From positions 62,001 through 126,000 of the forward strand of contig CALEDQ010000023.1 in NCBI GenBank assembly GCA_937949615.1: 64,000 nt of DNA, in the 5' to 3' direction. The translations under genes and the position numbers were made by a program. How positions within the stretch are numbered: the stretch's first letter is position 1; every line of letters starts with the position of its first letter. Below the pieces are notes generated by a model. The model worked only from the letters and a program-made list of their open reading frames with translations, made no database searches and had not been told where the DNA came from. Of the stretch, positions 45,101 to 53,420 are shown piece after piece. Source of the DNA: an uncultured bacterium. GTDB lineage: Bacteria > Muiribacteriota > Ozemobacteria > Ozemobacterales > Ozemobacteraceae.

Positions 45101-48100
45101 GGTTTTCCTTGATCTGCATGACTCTGACATTGAAGCCGCCGCGGTGTTCTTCGGTGATCGGCAGGCTGATCTGCACTTTTCCAGCATTAATGTCGGTCCA
45201 GAACGCTTTGACAAGTTTCTGGCGGTGTTCGATTTCGATGTAGGCCGGGCCTTTACCGTAGCCGGTGGCCCAGAAAGCGGTAAATGTGTCGCCTGGTTGC
45301 AGGTTGCCGCTGGTTACTCTGAAGAAGAACGGTATTTTCACACCAAAGCTGTCACTTTCGTAGCTGGTGACGATGAAGTTGGCGATGGCGTTGACTTCGT
45401 TGTTGTAACGATCGCGGGTCTGCGCCTTGATGCGGTAAGCGCCCTCCGGCAGTTTGACTTCGCAGGCGAAATTGCCTTCGATAGAGGTAGTGAAGCTCTG
45501 TTCGAAAACGACCTTGTCTTCTTCCCAGGTGCGGAACTCAGATTTGTCGGTCTTGGCAGCGAGAGTGCCCGAAAAATAGTTCTTGCGGTGGGCGCGTTCA
45601 GGTTGCTTAAGAGAATAGACGAGAAAGCTGCCGGCGCCGGCGATACCTTTGCCGTCGAGAGTCGTGGTTCTGACGCTGACATTGAAAGGCTTGTCGGCTT
45701 CAGTCACTTCAGGTGCGGTGAGGCCGAGAGCCATGGCAGTATAGCCGATGCGAACAATAGCACTGTCAGAGCGGGTTTCGCCGGTTCCGTCGACAACATC
45801 GGCACTGACGGTGTAATGAAACACCGGTTCAGTGTCACGCGGCACGCTGCGATCGGGTTTGGCGGTGAACTTGATCGAAAATTCACCTTTGGTATCGGTT
45901 GACGTGGTGCCGTGCGCGATTTCCTGCGAGCTGCCGGCATTGAAATACCACCAGCACCAGGGCGGGTAACGAACTTCACGGACAACGCGATATTTAACCT
46001 GGGCGTTGTCGATTTTGGCACCGGTGTAGGCTGTGGCACGGCCGGTCAGCTCTACCAGCTGGTCGAGCTGATAACTCTGGGTCGGAGTCTCGATCTCGAC
46101 CTTGAATTTGGGGCGCTTGTATTCTTCTACTCTTACCTGGACAGCGCCGCCATAGGTCTGACTGTAAATGCTGTAGACGCCGGTCAATCGATCAGCGGGG
46201 GCGATGAAGGTTGTCGAAAAAGAGCCGAATTCGTTGGTTTTCAGCGTTTCCTTTTTAACTTCCTGACCGTTCGGATCATTGAATACTATTGTAATTGAAG
46301 TGTTGTTGATGGTTTTATATTCGTTGTTGCGTGTGTCGAAACTGGCGGCAATCCCCTTTACATAAACGGTCTGGCCGGGGCGATAAATGGCCCGGTCGGT
46401 AAAGAAATAGACGTTGCCGCCGCCGTTGTAGCCTTCGTAGCCATAGGCATAAAAATCGGCGGTGCGATAAACCGTATGCCCCTTGTGTTCGGCAATGAAA
46501 AAACCGCTTTCACTCTTGGCATCAAATGAGGCTATGCCGTTTTTGTCGGTGCTGCCGGTAAGAACCTGGCGCCAGCCCTTGCGGTATTCGTGGGTATAAC
46601 CCTTGACCCGTACCGCTTCCATTGGCTCACCGGAAACATTGTTGACGATAAAGACTTCGGTTTTCGAGCCGCGCTTGCGCACGGCCATGCCAAGTTTGCC
46701 GACGATAACCGGGGCAACCTGCAGACAGTTGTTTCCCTGGGTAAAATCTTCTTTAACGCTGGCGGCAAGGTAATAGAGCCCTGGCTTCATCTGCGGCATG
46801 TCGACAAACGCTTCGCAGCCAGCATACTCTTTGCCCGGGTCGAGATCGGCATTCCAGCTCTGCACCGCCGGTCTGGCGATGATTTTTTCGTAGCGGTCCC
46901 AGTTGATGTTGTCGGGTGAATAGTTGTCAACATCGAACAGCTCATCGGTGGCGCGCTCGATCAGTCTGAAATAGACCTTTTCGATATTTCTGAACGAAAC
47001 CTTGACCTTGGCTGCTTCCGGCAGCATGACTCTTTCTGTTTCGATATTGACGTCTTTGGTAAGGACAGTTGCGATGACATTGCGGCAGATACTTTCGCCG
47101 TGGGTCCCTGGATAGCTGTTGGCGCCTTTTTCGGCATATTCGAGCGCCTTCACCATCTGGTTCTGACTGAGGTATTCCTGGGCGATGTAGCCGATCGCGG
47201 TGCCGGCATAGGGGTGATCTTTGTTGGCAGCGGCGAATTTTTCGAGTTCTTTGATGTAGATTTCGCTGAGATTGTCACCGACCGCAACCCGGCGGGCCCA
47301 TGCCATGCGGATCAGATCGTTGTCGAGCAGAGCGTCGCGATTGTCGGCTTCAAGCGCTGATTTCAGCAGACGCTGCAGCAGAATGACGGCACGCAGATTG
47401 CACGAATCCTTGTCGAGAGTGTCGGGTTGCCATTTCATGAAGGCATCGCGTTCACCCATAGCCGGGCCTGATGCTTCAATTTCGAAAGCTCTGACCGGCT
47501 TGGCGGCACTCTGGGCATCGGCCATATAAAAATCGAGAGCTTCGTGGGCGAAGAAGTCGAAAAGGGTCGGGCGCAGATTTTCAGGCTGGTTGCCTTTTTC
47601 GAGGAAGCCGTCAAGCGTTGAGATTGGCAGCTTGCGCAGACTCTCTTCTTCTTTGAGCACGTTTTCATAGAGGTTGCCGATATGGGTGAACAGTTTCGGC
47701 AGATCCCAGGTGGTGAAATCTTTTTCGTTGAGTCCTTCGGTGCGCGAACGATTCATGAAACGGTAACTGTTGCGGTTATAAAAATGCCAGTACCATTTGG
47801 CGAGAATGATGTTCAGCAGCGGCTTGATGCTCGCGTCGGCTTTCTCGATTTCCTGTTCGAGTCTGACAATTTTTTCCTGTGGCTGATTGCCCTGAATCGT
47901 GCCTTCCTGCACGATCCTTTCACACAGCGCTCTGACTGCGTCAACTATGTGCCCTTCCTTTATTGCTGTTTCATAGATGGGCGTAAGATACTCGATCGCA
48001 GTCTGCGGCAGACCCTGCGACTTGGCTTCTTCAACCTTCTGCCAGAGGTCGCTGCGGCTCTGGGCAAAGCCAGGGCAGGCTGCAAACAGTGCCAGAAAAA

Positions 48101-48134
48101 GCAAAAGCGCAACCGGTTTGAACCAACTTTTCAT
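42117..48134 (-). CDS. Alpha-2-macroglobulin family protein with thioester motif
   Basis: 2005 aa from the ATG at 48134 (GGAGG upstream; a further upstream ATG lacks a signal peptide). Signal MKSWFKPVALLLFLALFAACPGFA, possibly a lipoprotein at Cys20. Residues 30-400 are helical. Macroglobulin domains follow, with the MG segment TDRAIYRPGQTVYVKG near 580. A low-complexity, bait-like stretch of Met/Ala/Pro/Glu lies at about 1145-1210. The thioester motif CSEQ is present, with Cys at 1466 and Gln at 1469, matching the CxEQ of YfaS-type proteins. Bacterial A2Ms trap proteases in the periplasm or at the surface and often pair with penicillin-binding protein 1C, which is not next door here. Confidence 0.92.
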   Translation of the reverse strand: MKSWFKPVALLLFLALFAACPGFAQSRSDLWQKVEEAKSQGLPQTAIEYLTPIYETAIKEGHIVDAVRALCERIVQEGTIQGNQPQEKIVRLEQEIEKADASIKPLLNIILAKWYWHFYNRNSYRFMNRSRTEGLNEKDFTTWDLPKLFTHIGNLYENVLKEEESLRKLPISTLDGFLEKGNQPENLRPTLFDFFAHEALDFYMADAQSAAKPVRAFEIEASGPAMGERDAFMKWQPDTLDKDSCNLRAVILLQRLLKSALEADNRDALLDNDLIRMAWARRVAVGDNLSEIYIKELEKFAAANKDHPYAGTAIGYIAQEYLSQNQMVKALEYAEKGANSYPGTHGESICRNVIATVLTKDVNIETERVMLPEAAKVKVSFRNIEKVYFRLIERATDELFDVDNYSPDNINWDRYEKIIARPAVQSWNADLDPGKEYAGCEAFVDMPQMKPGLYYLAASVKEDFTQGNNCLQVAPVIVGKLGMAVRKRGSKTEVFIVNNVSGEPMEAVRVKGYTHEYRKGWRQVLTGSTDKNGIASFDAKSESGFFIAEHKGHTVYRTADFYAYGYEGYNGGGNVYFFTDRAIYRPGQTVYVKGIAASFDTRNNEYKTINNTSITIVFNDPNGQEVKKETLKTNEFGSFSTTFIAPADRLTGVYSIYSQTYGGAVQVRVEEYKRPKFKVEIETPTQSYQLDQLVELTGRATAYTGAKIDNAQVKYRVVREVRYPPWCWWYFNAGSSQEIAHGTTSTDTKGEFSIKFTAKPDRSVPRDTEPVFHYTVSADVVDGTGETRSDSAIVRIGYTAMALGLTAPEVTEADKPFNVSVRTTTLDGKGIAGAGSFLVYSLKQPERAHRKNYFSGTLAAKTDKSEFRTWEEDKVVFEQSFTTSIEGNFACEVKLPEGAYRIKAQTRDRYNNEVNAIANFIVTSYESDSFGVKIPFFFRVTSGNLQPGDTFTAFWATGYGKGPAYIEIEHRQKLVKAFWTDINAGKVQISLPITEEHRGGFNVRVMQIKENREYFHVQYVPVAWSNKELKLKFAHMTSKMQPAQKDTWKIEISGPEAEKGAIEMVAAMYDASLDAFANHNWPSGFPVFYSDSNYVNVSFANQLTGLYVWTNDLNHYPGIGYRSYPQLPNNIQNDFFGYYMQHRSKSMRLSAMPPAPSAAPMAGGMALEEPMMEKSMAADNFADSEGLSAQAAAPMEAKEKRDGGPAAAKAANGGSAGAGADKAPEVDLDKVSARANLNETAFFYPHLITGEDGVVSIEFTMPEALTTWKFLGFAHGSKLQAGSITGETITQKDLMVQPNPPRFLREGDKLRFTAKVTNLSDKEQKGKLRLNMLDPVSDANRNAEFKLDKDTLEFSIPAGESRSFGWELNVPETPGIVKYKVVGATEALSDGEEGMVSILSRRIFVTESLPLPIRGPETKKFTFKKLIESKQSDTLKHEGLTVEVTSNPAWYAVQALPYLMEFPHECSEQTFNRIYANCLASFIANSDPKIKKVFDTWKADEANGGKALYSNLEKNEHLKAVTLLETPWVLDAKSETEQKHKIGVLFDANRLEQEMTRAMKKLGEMQLSDGGFPWFPGGYPNSYITLYIMTGFGRMRHLGVDVDVKMALRTLEYLDNWIDKEYREIIRHPDYQKRTNINPTYAMYLYGRSFFLKERPIPEGSKEAVEFFLDEARNKWLDVGSRLAQGHMALALQRFGDTKVPAAIVKSALERSVTDPELGRFWRENEISFWWYRAEIETQAVMIEMLTEVAKDDVAVEDCKVWLLKQKQTQNWKTTKATADAVYALLLRGANLLASDKLVKVVLGGNEVKPEKVEAGTGYYQKIYAGSEVKPEMGDIEMVKEDQGVAWGAVHWQYLEDMSKITPHETNLKLKKTLFVKTDTDAGPTIKPVEGVLKVGDLVVVRIELRTDRDMEYIHMKDQRGAGMEPTNVISQYKYQDGLAYYEATKDTATHFYIDYLPKGTYVFEYELRVQHAGIYQTGMAEIQCMYAPEFNSHSESFVLQVSEK

Positions 48135-48456
48135 TAAAAGCCTCCAGAAAGATGCCTGATTGTGTCTGTTGTAACGTGGTGCATCAGGGCCGGATTTAGA
48201 AAAATCTTTTCCGGATTTTATTCTACCGCGATTCATGCAAAAGATAAAACCAAAATTACCGATTGCTGCAAAGCTGGCTCGATATGCAGTCGGTGTGTTT
48301 TTTTCTGCTACGGATTAAACTGATGAACACAAAACCGAAAAAACTGTCTATAATTTATGCAGTTACAATGATGTGATATTTGGGGAGTGGCGAACTTTGT
48401 GGTATATTTTTTAAGTCAGCGTAAGTCTGCTTTTCATTAAAGGAAAGGGCCGGCGA

Positions 48457-49167
48457 GTGGTTGCAATTTTTTCATTGTTTATTGCTGTGGCGTTGTCGTT
48501 GCTGGTAACCAGAATCGCTACCATCGCTTTGATGCTGACCGGTCTGTCGATAGAAGCCGCTCGATTTCAGGCCTATTCGGCTTTTACCGGTTCAGGGTTC
48601 ACTACCAGAGAATCTGAAAATGTGGTCAATCATCCGGTCAGAAGGCAGATTATTGTCGTTCTGATGCTTCTCGGGAATGTCGGTGTAACAACTGTAGTTG
48701 CCACAGCAGCCCTGTCTCTGATAAATACAGCCCAGTCAGAGAACTGGCAGTCACATCTGCTCACCTTTTCCGGCGGCATTCTTCTTCTGGTTGCCTGTGC
48801 CTGGAGCAAAACGGTAGAGGTTCGTATGAACCGGGTAATTGCCTGGGTTCTTAAAAAATGGACCAATCTTGAAGTCGTTGATTATATTTCAGTTCTTCAG
48901 TTGCAGAATGGCTACGCCGTGACTGAAATGCCAATCGACAGCGGTGACTGGATCGAGGGTAAATCTTTGATTGAGGCGGCATTGGCGCGTGAAGGAATAC
49001 TCGTTCTTGGCATTCTCAGAGCTGAGGGCGCATTTATCGGAACGCCGAAGGCCGATGACCGAATGTTTGCCGGCGATACTCTGATTCTTTATGGTTTGTC
49101 GGGTAAAATTGCCGATCTTTGCCATCGTCGCCAGGATTATCGCGTTGTCGAGCCAGTGAATAACTGA
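48457..49167 (+). CDS. Membrane protein with C-terminal TrkA-C (RCK_C) domain
   Basis: 236 aa from a GTG (AAAGGAAAGG upstream). Three membrane helices are seen at about 1-25, 63-90 and 100-120. The C-terminal 85 residues match the TrkA-C/RCK_C domain (IEGKSLIEAALAREGILVLGILR ... FAGDTLILYG), a ligand-binding module of potassium channels and other transporters. Too short to be a channel alone; it may gate or sense. Divergent from the A2M gene, with about 320 nt between them; a TATAAT at 48349-48354 is a candidate -10 box. Confidence 0.8.
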   Translation: MVAIFSLFIAVALSLLVTRIATIALMLTGLSIEAARFQAYSAFTGSGFTTRESENVVNHPVRRQIIVVLMLLGNVGVTTVVATAALSLINTAQSENWQSHLLTFSGGILLLVACAWSKTVEVRMNRVIAWVLKKWTNLEVVDYISVLQLQNGYAVTEMPIDSGDWIEGKSLIEAALAREGILVLGILRAEGAFIGTPKADDRMFAGDTLILYGLSGKIADLCHRRQDYRVVEPVNN

Positions 49168-49180
49168 TTTTCAGGGAAAT

Positions 49181-50377
49181 TTGATGAAAAAACTTTTCTA
49201 TTGCAGAGTCTGCCGGGGAATATTCGCTCTGACTATGGCGGCGGTTCTCTGGTTTTCTCTCGTTGCCCGGCTTTTTGACCAGCCCGAAGAAAACTATCTC
49301 TCCGGCGATCGTATTGCACCATTGGGGCGGGCAATAGCCGCCCGACACATCAGATTCTGGACCGACCCGGAACTGCGCCGGCTTGAACTCGAAAAAATGC
49401 GTTCGCGCAACGCCGAGTGGGACTTCATGGCCCGCTGCTTTTTTGTCTGGTCGCTTGCCAATATGGGGCTGCGTGAACCGGCGATGAAGGCTGAGGTTCT
49501 GCCAGTAATCGATGCGATTATCGATGAAACCATAAGACTCGAAAAAGAGCACGGCATTCATTTCTTTCTGATGCCCTACGGAAAATACAGCGAATTCAAA
49601 ATGCAGCCGCCCCGCTCGATTTTTATCGACGGCGAAATTGGCCTGATGCTTGGTCTGCGCCGCCTGCTCGAAGAAAAACCCGAATACAAAGGCCTGCATC
49701 GCGAGCGCATTGAAGTGATGCTTGACCGTATGCAGAAGGGGGCGGTGCTCTGTGCCGAAAGTTACCCTGATGAATGCTGGCTGTTCTGTAACAGCATCGG
49801 TCTGGCTGCCATCAAGGTCGGCGATTATCTCGACGGTACCGATCATTCTGAATTTTTTGCCCGCTGGATAGCATCTGCCAAAGCCAATTTAATCGATAAA
49901 GAAACCGGCATACTCGTTTCAGCTTACGATCTTTCTGGTAAAAGTGTCTCAGACGGGCCTGAAGGCAGCACGATCTGGCTGGTCACCCATTGTTTGCAGC
50001 TGATCGATCCTGAATTTGCCAGAGAGCAGTATTGGCTGGCGAGAAAGCATCTCAAGGCTGACTGTCTCGGATTTGGCTATGCCTATGAATGGCCGGGCGG
50101 CAAGGGGCATGACGATGTCGATTCCGGGCCGATTCTGCCGTTGATAAACCTCTCGGCCGGTTCGACCGGTCTTGCTTTTCTTGGGGCGGCCTCTTTCGAC
50201 GACAAAGAGTATCTGAAAATGCTTTATCGCTCTCTCGAAATGGGAGCTTTTCCGGTGCGGAGCCCCGAAGGAATCAGATACTGCGCCAGCAATGCAGTTG
50301 GCGACGCGGTTCTGCTCTATTCGATCACGCAGGGGCCGGCGTGGCGCAGGATCATGGGAGGAGGCACAGAAAAATGA
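49181..50377 (+). CDS. Membrane-anchored alpha/alpha-barrel-like hypothetical protein
   Basis: 398 aa. N-terminal hydrophobic segment (about 12-30) after a CRVCRG motif. The remainder has the pattern of an alpha/alpha barrel of the linalool-dehydratase-isomerase or glycosidase type: FMARCFFVWSLANMGLREPA, MQPPRSIFIDGEIGLMLG, WLFCNSIGLAAIKVGDYLD and GSTIWLVTHCLQLIDPEF. The enzyme class is not recognised. The next gene's ATG overlaps its stop codon, and the RCK_C-type gene ends 13 nt upstream, so all three are one operon. Confidence 0.55.
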   Translation: MMKKLFYCRVCRGIFALTMAAVLWFSLVARLFDQPEENYLSGDRIAPLGRAIAARHIRFWTDPELRRLELEKMRSRNAEWDFMARCFFVWSLANMGLREPAMKAEVLPVIDAIIDETIRLEKEHGIHFFLMPYGKYSEFKMQPPRSIFIDGEIGLMLGLRRLLEEKPEYKGLHRERIEVMLDRMQKGAVLCAESYPDECWLFCNSIGLAAIKVGDYLDGTDHSEFFARWIASAKANLIDKETGILVSAYDLSGKSVSDGPEGSTIWLVTHCLQLIDPEFAREQYWLARKHLKADCLGFGYAYEWPGGKGHDDVDSGPILPLINLSAGSTGLAFLGAASFDDKEYLKMLYRSLEMGAFPVRSPEGIRYCASNAVGDAVLLYSITQGPAWRRIMGGGTEK

Positions 50378-50664
50378 GCGGCAGAATTCCCAGCCCTTTT
50401 AAGACCGGCTTCTTCACCGCCTGGGGCATGCTTTACCGGGCCATTCTCATAGTCATCATTTTCGGATTTATGCATTTTGCCGGCTGGCGCGAGCATACCA
50501 GCTTTATTACCGGCACGGTCTCGGGCGGTTACCAGGACATTCTCGGCATGGCCTATTTCATTTTCTATGCCATGACGGTTTTTGTCGCTCCGGTGCTGAT
50601 TCCGGCTGCCTGGATCATGTTCATATTTGAGCGCTGGCCCGGCGAATCGGTTAAAAACAGTTGA
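50374..50664 (+). CDS. Small membrane protein
   Basis: 96 aa from the ATG at 50374, which overlaps the preceding stop (ATGA). Two hydrophobic helices are seen: about 20-40 (MLYRAILIVIIFGFMHFAGW) and 58-85 (ILGMAYFIFYAMTVFVAPVLIP). Not recognised. The overlap implies translation coupling with the alpha/alpha-barrel-like protein, to which it may bind. Confidence 0.65.
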   Translation: MSGRIPSPFKTGFFTAWGMLYRAILIVIIFGFMHFAGWREHTSFITGTVSGGYQDILGMAYFIFYAMTVFVAPVLIPAAWIMFIFERWPGESVKNS

Positions 50665-50715
50665 TTGGAAAAAGTATAAGTCAAAGAATAAAATATCATA
50701 AAGAGGGAGATAACT

Positions 50716-51498
50716 GTGTTTTCAGACTACATCGATAATCTCTGGCGGCGGGCGGTTTTTTTTGTTGGCAAGATTCGCAGGCTGAACAAGTTTCCGTGGG
50801 TCACCTGGGCGGTTGAGCAGCATGAGGTCGATTTTCAGGAAATCATGGAAATGGTGAACAGCATTCAATATGGCGACGTTGGCCTGCATCGCGACGCTGG
50901 CTATCTCTCGAATGTCGCTATTTCAGGGTTCATGATCCATGCCTGGATTCATACCGAAGACGGCTATGTGGGCAAAATCGTCGAGGCGGTGAGCGCCGGG
51001 GTTCTGCATCGCAGTTATCTCTACCCGATGCATTCTGACTATACAATCATTCTGCGGCCGAAGGGCGTCGGTGAAAATGAGCGTAAAGGGGCCTGCAAGA
51101 AGGCCAAGCAGATCGTTGGCTCAAAGTATGATGTGAACTTCAAATTCGACATCGAGGAAGAAATAAAATACTGGTCAGGCAAAGACGAAGCCGAAGCCCG
51201 CAATCACCTGCTCGAAGGCGAAAAGCTGGTCAAGGAATATGAACCGGCCTTTACCTGCACCGAAGTGGCCGCTTACTCCTGGTGGCATCGTCGCGAGCAG
51301 CTGCGGTTGTTCAGAACGAAGCGCAGCGGCAAGAGCGTCATTCTGGCCGACACCTTTCTCAACGACGGTTGGGAGATCGTCTGGATGAGTAATTCGGTTA
51401 CCCCTGAATCGGCGAAGGAACTTGGAGTGACTGAAGAGGGGTTGCTGCTGATCGAGAGATACCGTAAAGAGCACCCGGTAAAACCTGTTGTTGCCTGA
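50716..51498 (+). CDS. Permuted NlpC/P60 (YiiX-like) cysteine hydrolase
   Basis: 260 aa from a GTG with GAGGGAG upstream. The arrangement fits the permuted NlpC/P60 fold (YiiX/LRAT type): a GDVGLHRDAGYLSNVA segment near 55, the catalytic His in FMIHAWIHTEDG near 78, and the nucleophile Cys in EYEPAFTCTEVAAYSWW near 185. No signal peptide is obvious, so it is probably cytoplasmic. Such enzymes cleave amide or ester bonds in peptides or lipids. About 50 nt after the preceding gene, so it may belong to the same unit. Confidence 0.75.
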   Translation: MFSDYIDNLWRRAVFFVGKIRRLNKFPWVTWAVEQHEVDFQEIMEMVNSIQYGDVGLHRDAGYLSNVAISGFMIHAWIHTEDGYVGKIVEAVSAGVLHRSYLYPMHSDYTIILRPKGVGENERKGACKKAKQIVGSKYDVNFKFDIEEEIKYWSGKDEAEARNHLLEGEKLVKEYEPAFTCTEVAAYSWWHRREQLRLFRTKRSGKSVILADTFLNDGWEIVWMSNSVTPESAKELGVTEEGLLLIERYRKEHPVKPVVA

Positions 51499-51695
51499 TC
51501 TGCCAGTGAATCGAAAAAATACCGACGCCGGCAGTTGCTTTATAACGGCTCGTTGAAAAATTCCAGATCGGTCTGACAGGCTGCACTGACGAATCTGCGA
51601 GAAATATTCAGGGCGCTTTTGTATAATTGCATAATTCATATTTTGTCGGCCGTATTTGCTTGTGTAATTCTGAGAGAGAGAGGAGTTTTACAACT

Positions 51696-52232
51696 ATGAA
51701 GTGCCCTGGATGTGAAGGATCGATCAATGACAGTAATCCGCACTGTGACAGCTGTGGTTTTGATATTGCAGATTTCGACAAAGTGCTGCAGACGCCTGCC
51801 GAACGTCTCGGAACGGTAAACGACTGGGCCGGAGTGCTCAGCACCGAAGGGCTTGAACGACTGACCGGCCGTTTGAACAGTTTTAAAGAGTCGACCGGCA
51901 TCGATTTCTGCCTGGTCAGTCTTCTCAGTTCAGAGCCCCGTTCGCCGCGCGAATTCTCATTCTGGCTGTTCAACCGCTGGAAAATCGGCGGCGATGATCA
52001 CAGGGGCGCTCTCGTGGTTCTGTCGATGAATGAACGGCGTATCGAAGTCGAAATCGGTTATCAGATGGAAAAGTATATCGATGACGACGAGGCTGCGGGC
52101 GTGCTGCAGCACCATGCGGTGCCTTTCCTGAAAAAGGGTGATTTTGATAACGGGCTGTATCACTCTGTTGATATGCTGGCGAAGATTTTTGAACATGGTC
52201 TGGCAGAGGAGCACGCCGATGAAAAAAACTGA
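51696..52232 (+). CDS. TPM-domain protein with zinc ribbon
   Basis: 178 aa from the ATG at 51696 (AGGAG upstream). An N-terminal zinc ribbon (CPGCEG ... HCDSCGF) precedes a TPM domain (TLP18.3/Psb32/MOLO-1), with VNDWAGVLSTEGLERLTGRL, FWLFNRWKIGG, GALVVLSMNERRIEVEIGYQMEKYI and GVLQHHAVPFLKKGDFDNGL. TPM proteins act in photosystem repair, ion-channel modulation or envelope stress. No signal peptide or membrane helix, so cytoplasmic. It overlaps the next TPM gene by 14 nt. Confidence 0.88.
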   Translation: MKCPGCEGSINDSNPHCDSCGFDIADFDKVLQTPAERLGTVNDWAGVLSTEGLERLTGRLNSFKESTGIDFCLVSLLSSEPRSPREFSFWLFNRWKIGGDDHRGALVVLSMNERRIEVEIGYQMEKYIDDDEAAGVLQHHAVPFLKKGDFDNGLYHSVDMLAKIFEHGLAEEHADEKN

Positions 52233-53412
52233 CAGAAGTGGGGCAATACGAAGTTTTTATGTGTTGATGCTTCTGGCATTTTTGCTCGGATTGACAGGGG
52301 CGTCTGCGGTTTTTTCGCGTTCAATGCCGGTGCGTCGGGTGCCTCTGAATGATGAGATCGGTTTGCTCGATACTCAGACAACCCAGGAAGTGAAGCGTTT
52401 CAGTCAGCTGCTTTATCGCGACCACCGCAGCGAGCTGGCAGTGCTGATCATAAGCTCTACCAACGGGCAGAACGCCGGGCAGTATGCCGAACAGGTTTTC
52501 AACCACTGGGGTCTCGGGCAGGCCGGTGTTAACAATGGCATGCTGATTCTGTTCGCGATGAATGATCGCCGTGTTGAGATCAAGCCGGGTATCAGATACC
52601 GGAATCGCTTTTCTGAAAGCTTCTGCACGAACCTGTTGAATCGTTACGTCGTGCCTGAAATGAAAGCGGGGCGAGCCAAGGATGGTGTGCTTGCCGCAGT
52701 CAGAGAAGTGGCGGCCGAGATCCGCAGTTTTGAAACTTCGGGCCAGTCTTCCGGGAATGCCGTCAGCCCGTCTGGTCAGACCCGGCCAGGCGAACAGCCT
52801 TCGACCGGCGGCGGCAACTATTCACAATCCGGCAGTCAGAACGCCGCGCCGGCAAAACCGCTTCAGACGAAGGCGCCGACTCAACACCCGGCCCGCAAGA
52901 GCCTGGGATTGCCCCAGCTGAAGGGTGATTCGGTAAGGCTGATTATTTTTGGCATCATTGCCCTGGTTATCGGCGGCGGCATTTATTATTTCTACCAGGC
53001 TTACTGGTTTGGGCGCCTGTTGATGCCGGTCTGGCTGTTCGTAATTCTGATTCTGATCGGTGGCGCATCGGCGGTTGGACTGGTTTCGACTCTGCCTGAC
53101 TTCTTTCAGGGTGGTCTCGATGTTCCGTTCAGCGGTGCCGGCGGTGTCGCCTTTTTAAGCTTTCTCTGGTGTGCCAGCCATGTATGCCCGCGCTGCAATA
53201 TGTATATGTCGGTCTGGACGAGAACTCTGCGTTCCCCGACCTATTATTCGAGCGGACTTGGCGAAAAAACGGTGCATTGTGAAAGCTGTGGTTATCACAA
53301 TGTTTCTACCTATACGATTTCGCGGCGCACAAGAAGCTCAAGCAGCGGCGGCAGCCGGAGCTCCGGTGGTGGCGGTCGGTCTTCTGGCGGCGGCGGTGGC
53401 GCCAGCTGGTAG
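52219..53412 (+). CDS. Membrane-bound TPM-domain protein with Gly/Ser-rich tail
   Basis: 397 aa from the ATG at 52219 (AGGAG upstream). Signal anchor (about 12-32), then a TPM domain (about 35-160: VPLNDEIGLLDTQTTQEVKRFSQLL, NHWGLGQAGVNNGMLILFAMNDRRVEIKPG), a Pro/Gly/Ser linker, two further membrane helices (about 238-285), Cys motifs CPRCNMY and CESCGYH that look like a zinc ribbon, and a tail of GGGRSSGGGGGASW. This architecture recalls YgcG-type proteins. Overlap with the smaller TPM gene indicates a pair. Confidence 0.88.
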   Translation: MKKTDRSGAIRSFYVLMLLAFLLGLTGASAVFSRSMPVRRVPLNDEIGLLDTQTTQEVKRFSQLLYRDHRSELAVLIISSTNGQNAGQYAEQVFNHWGLGQAGVNNGMLILFAMNDRRVEIKPGIRYRNRFSESFCTNLLNRYVVPEMKAGRAKDGVLAAVREVAAEIRSFETSGQSSGNAVSPSGQTRPGEQPSTGGGNYSQSGSQNAAPAKPLQTKAPTQHPARKSLGLPQLKGDSVRLIIFGIIALVIGGGIYYFYQAYWFGRLLMPVWLFVILILIGGASAVGLVSTLPDFFQGGLDVPFSGAGGVAFLSFLWCASHVCPRCNMYMSVWTRTLRSPTYYSSGLGEKTVHCESCGYHNVSTYTISRRTRSSSSGGSRSSGGGGRSSGGGGGASW

Positions 53413-53420
53413 AGACAGTT

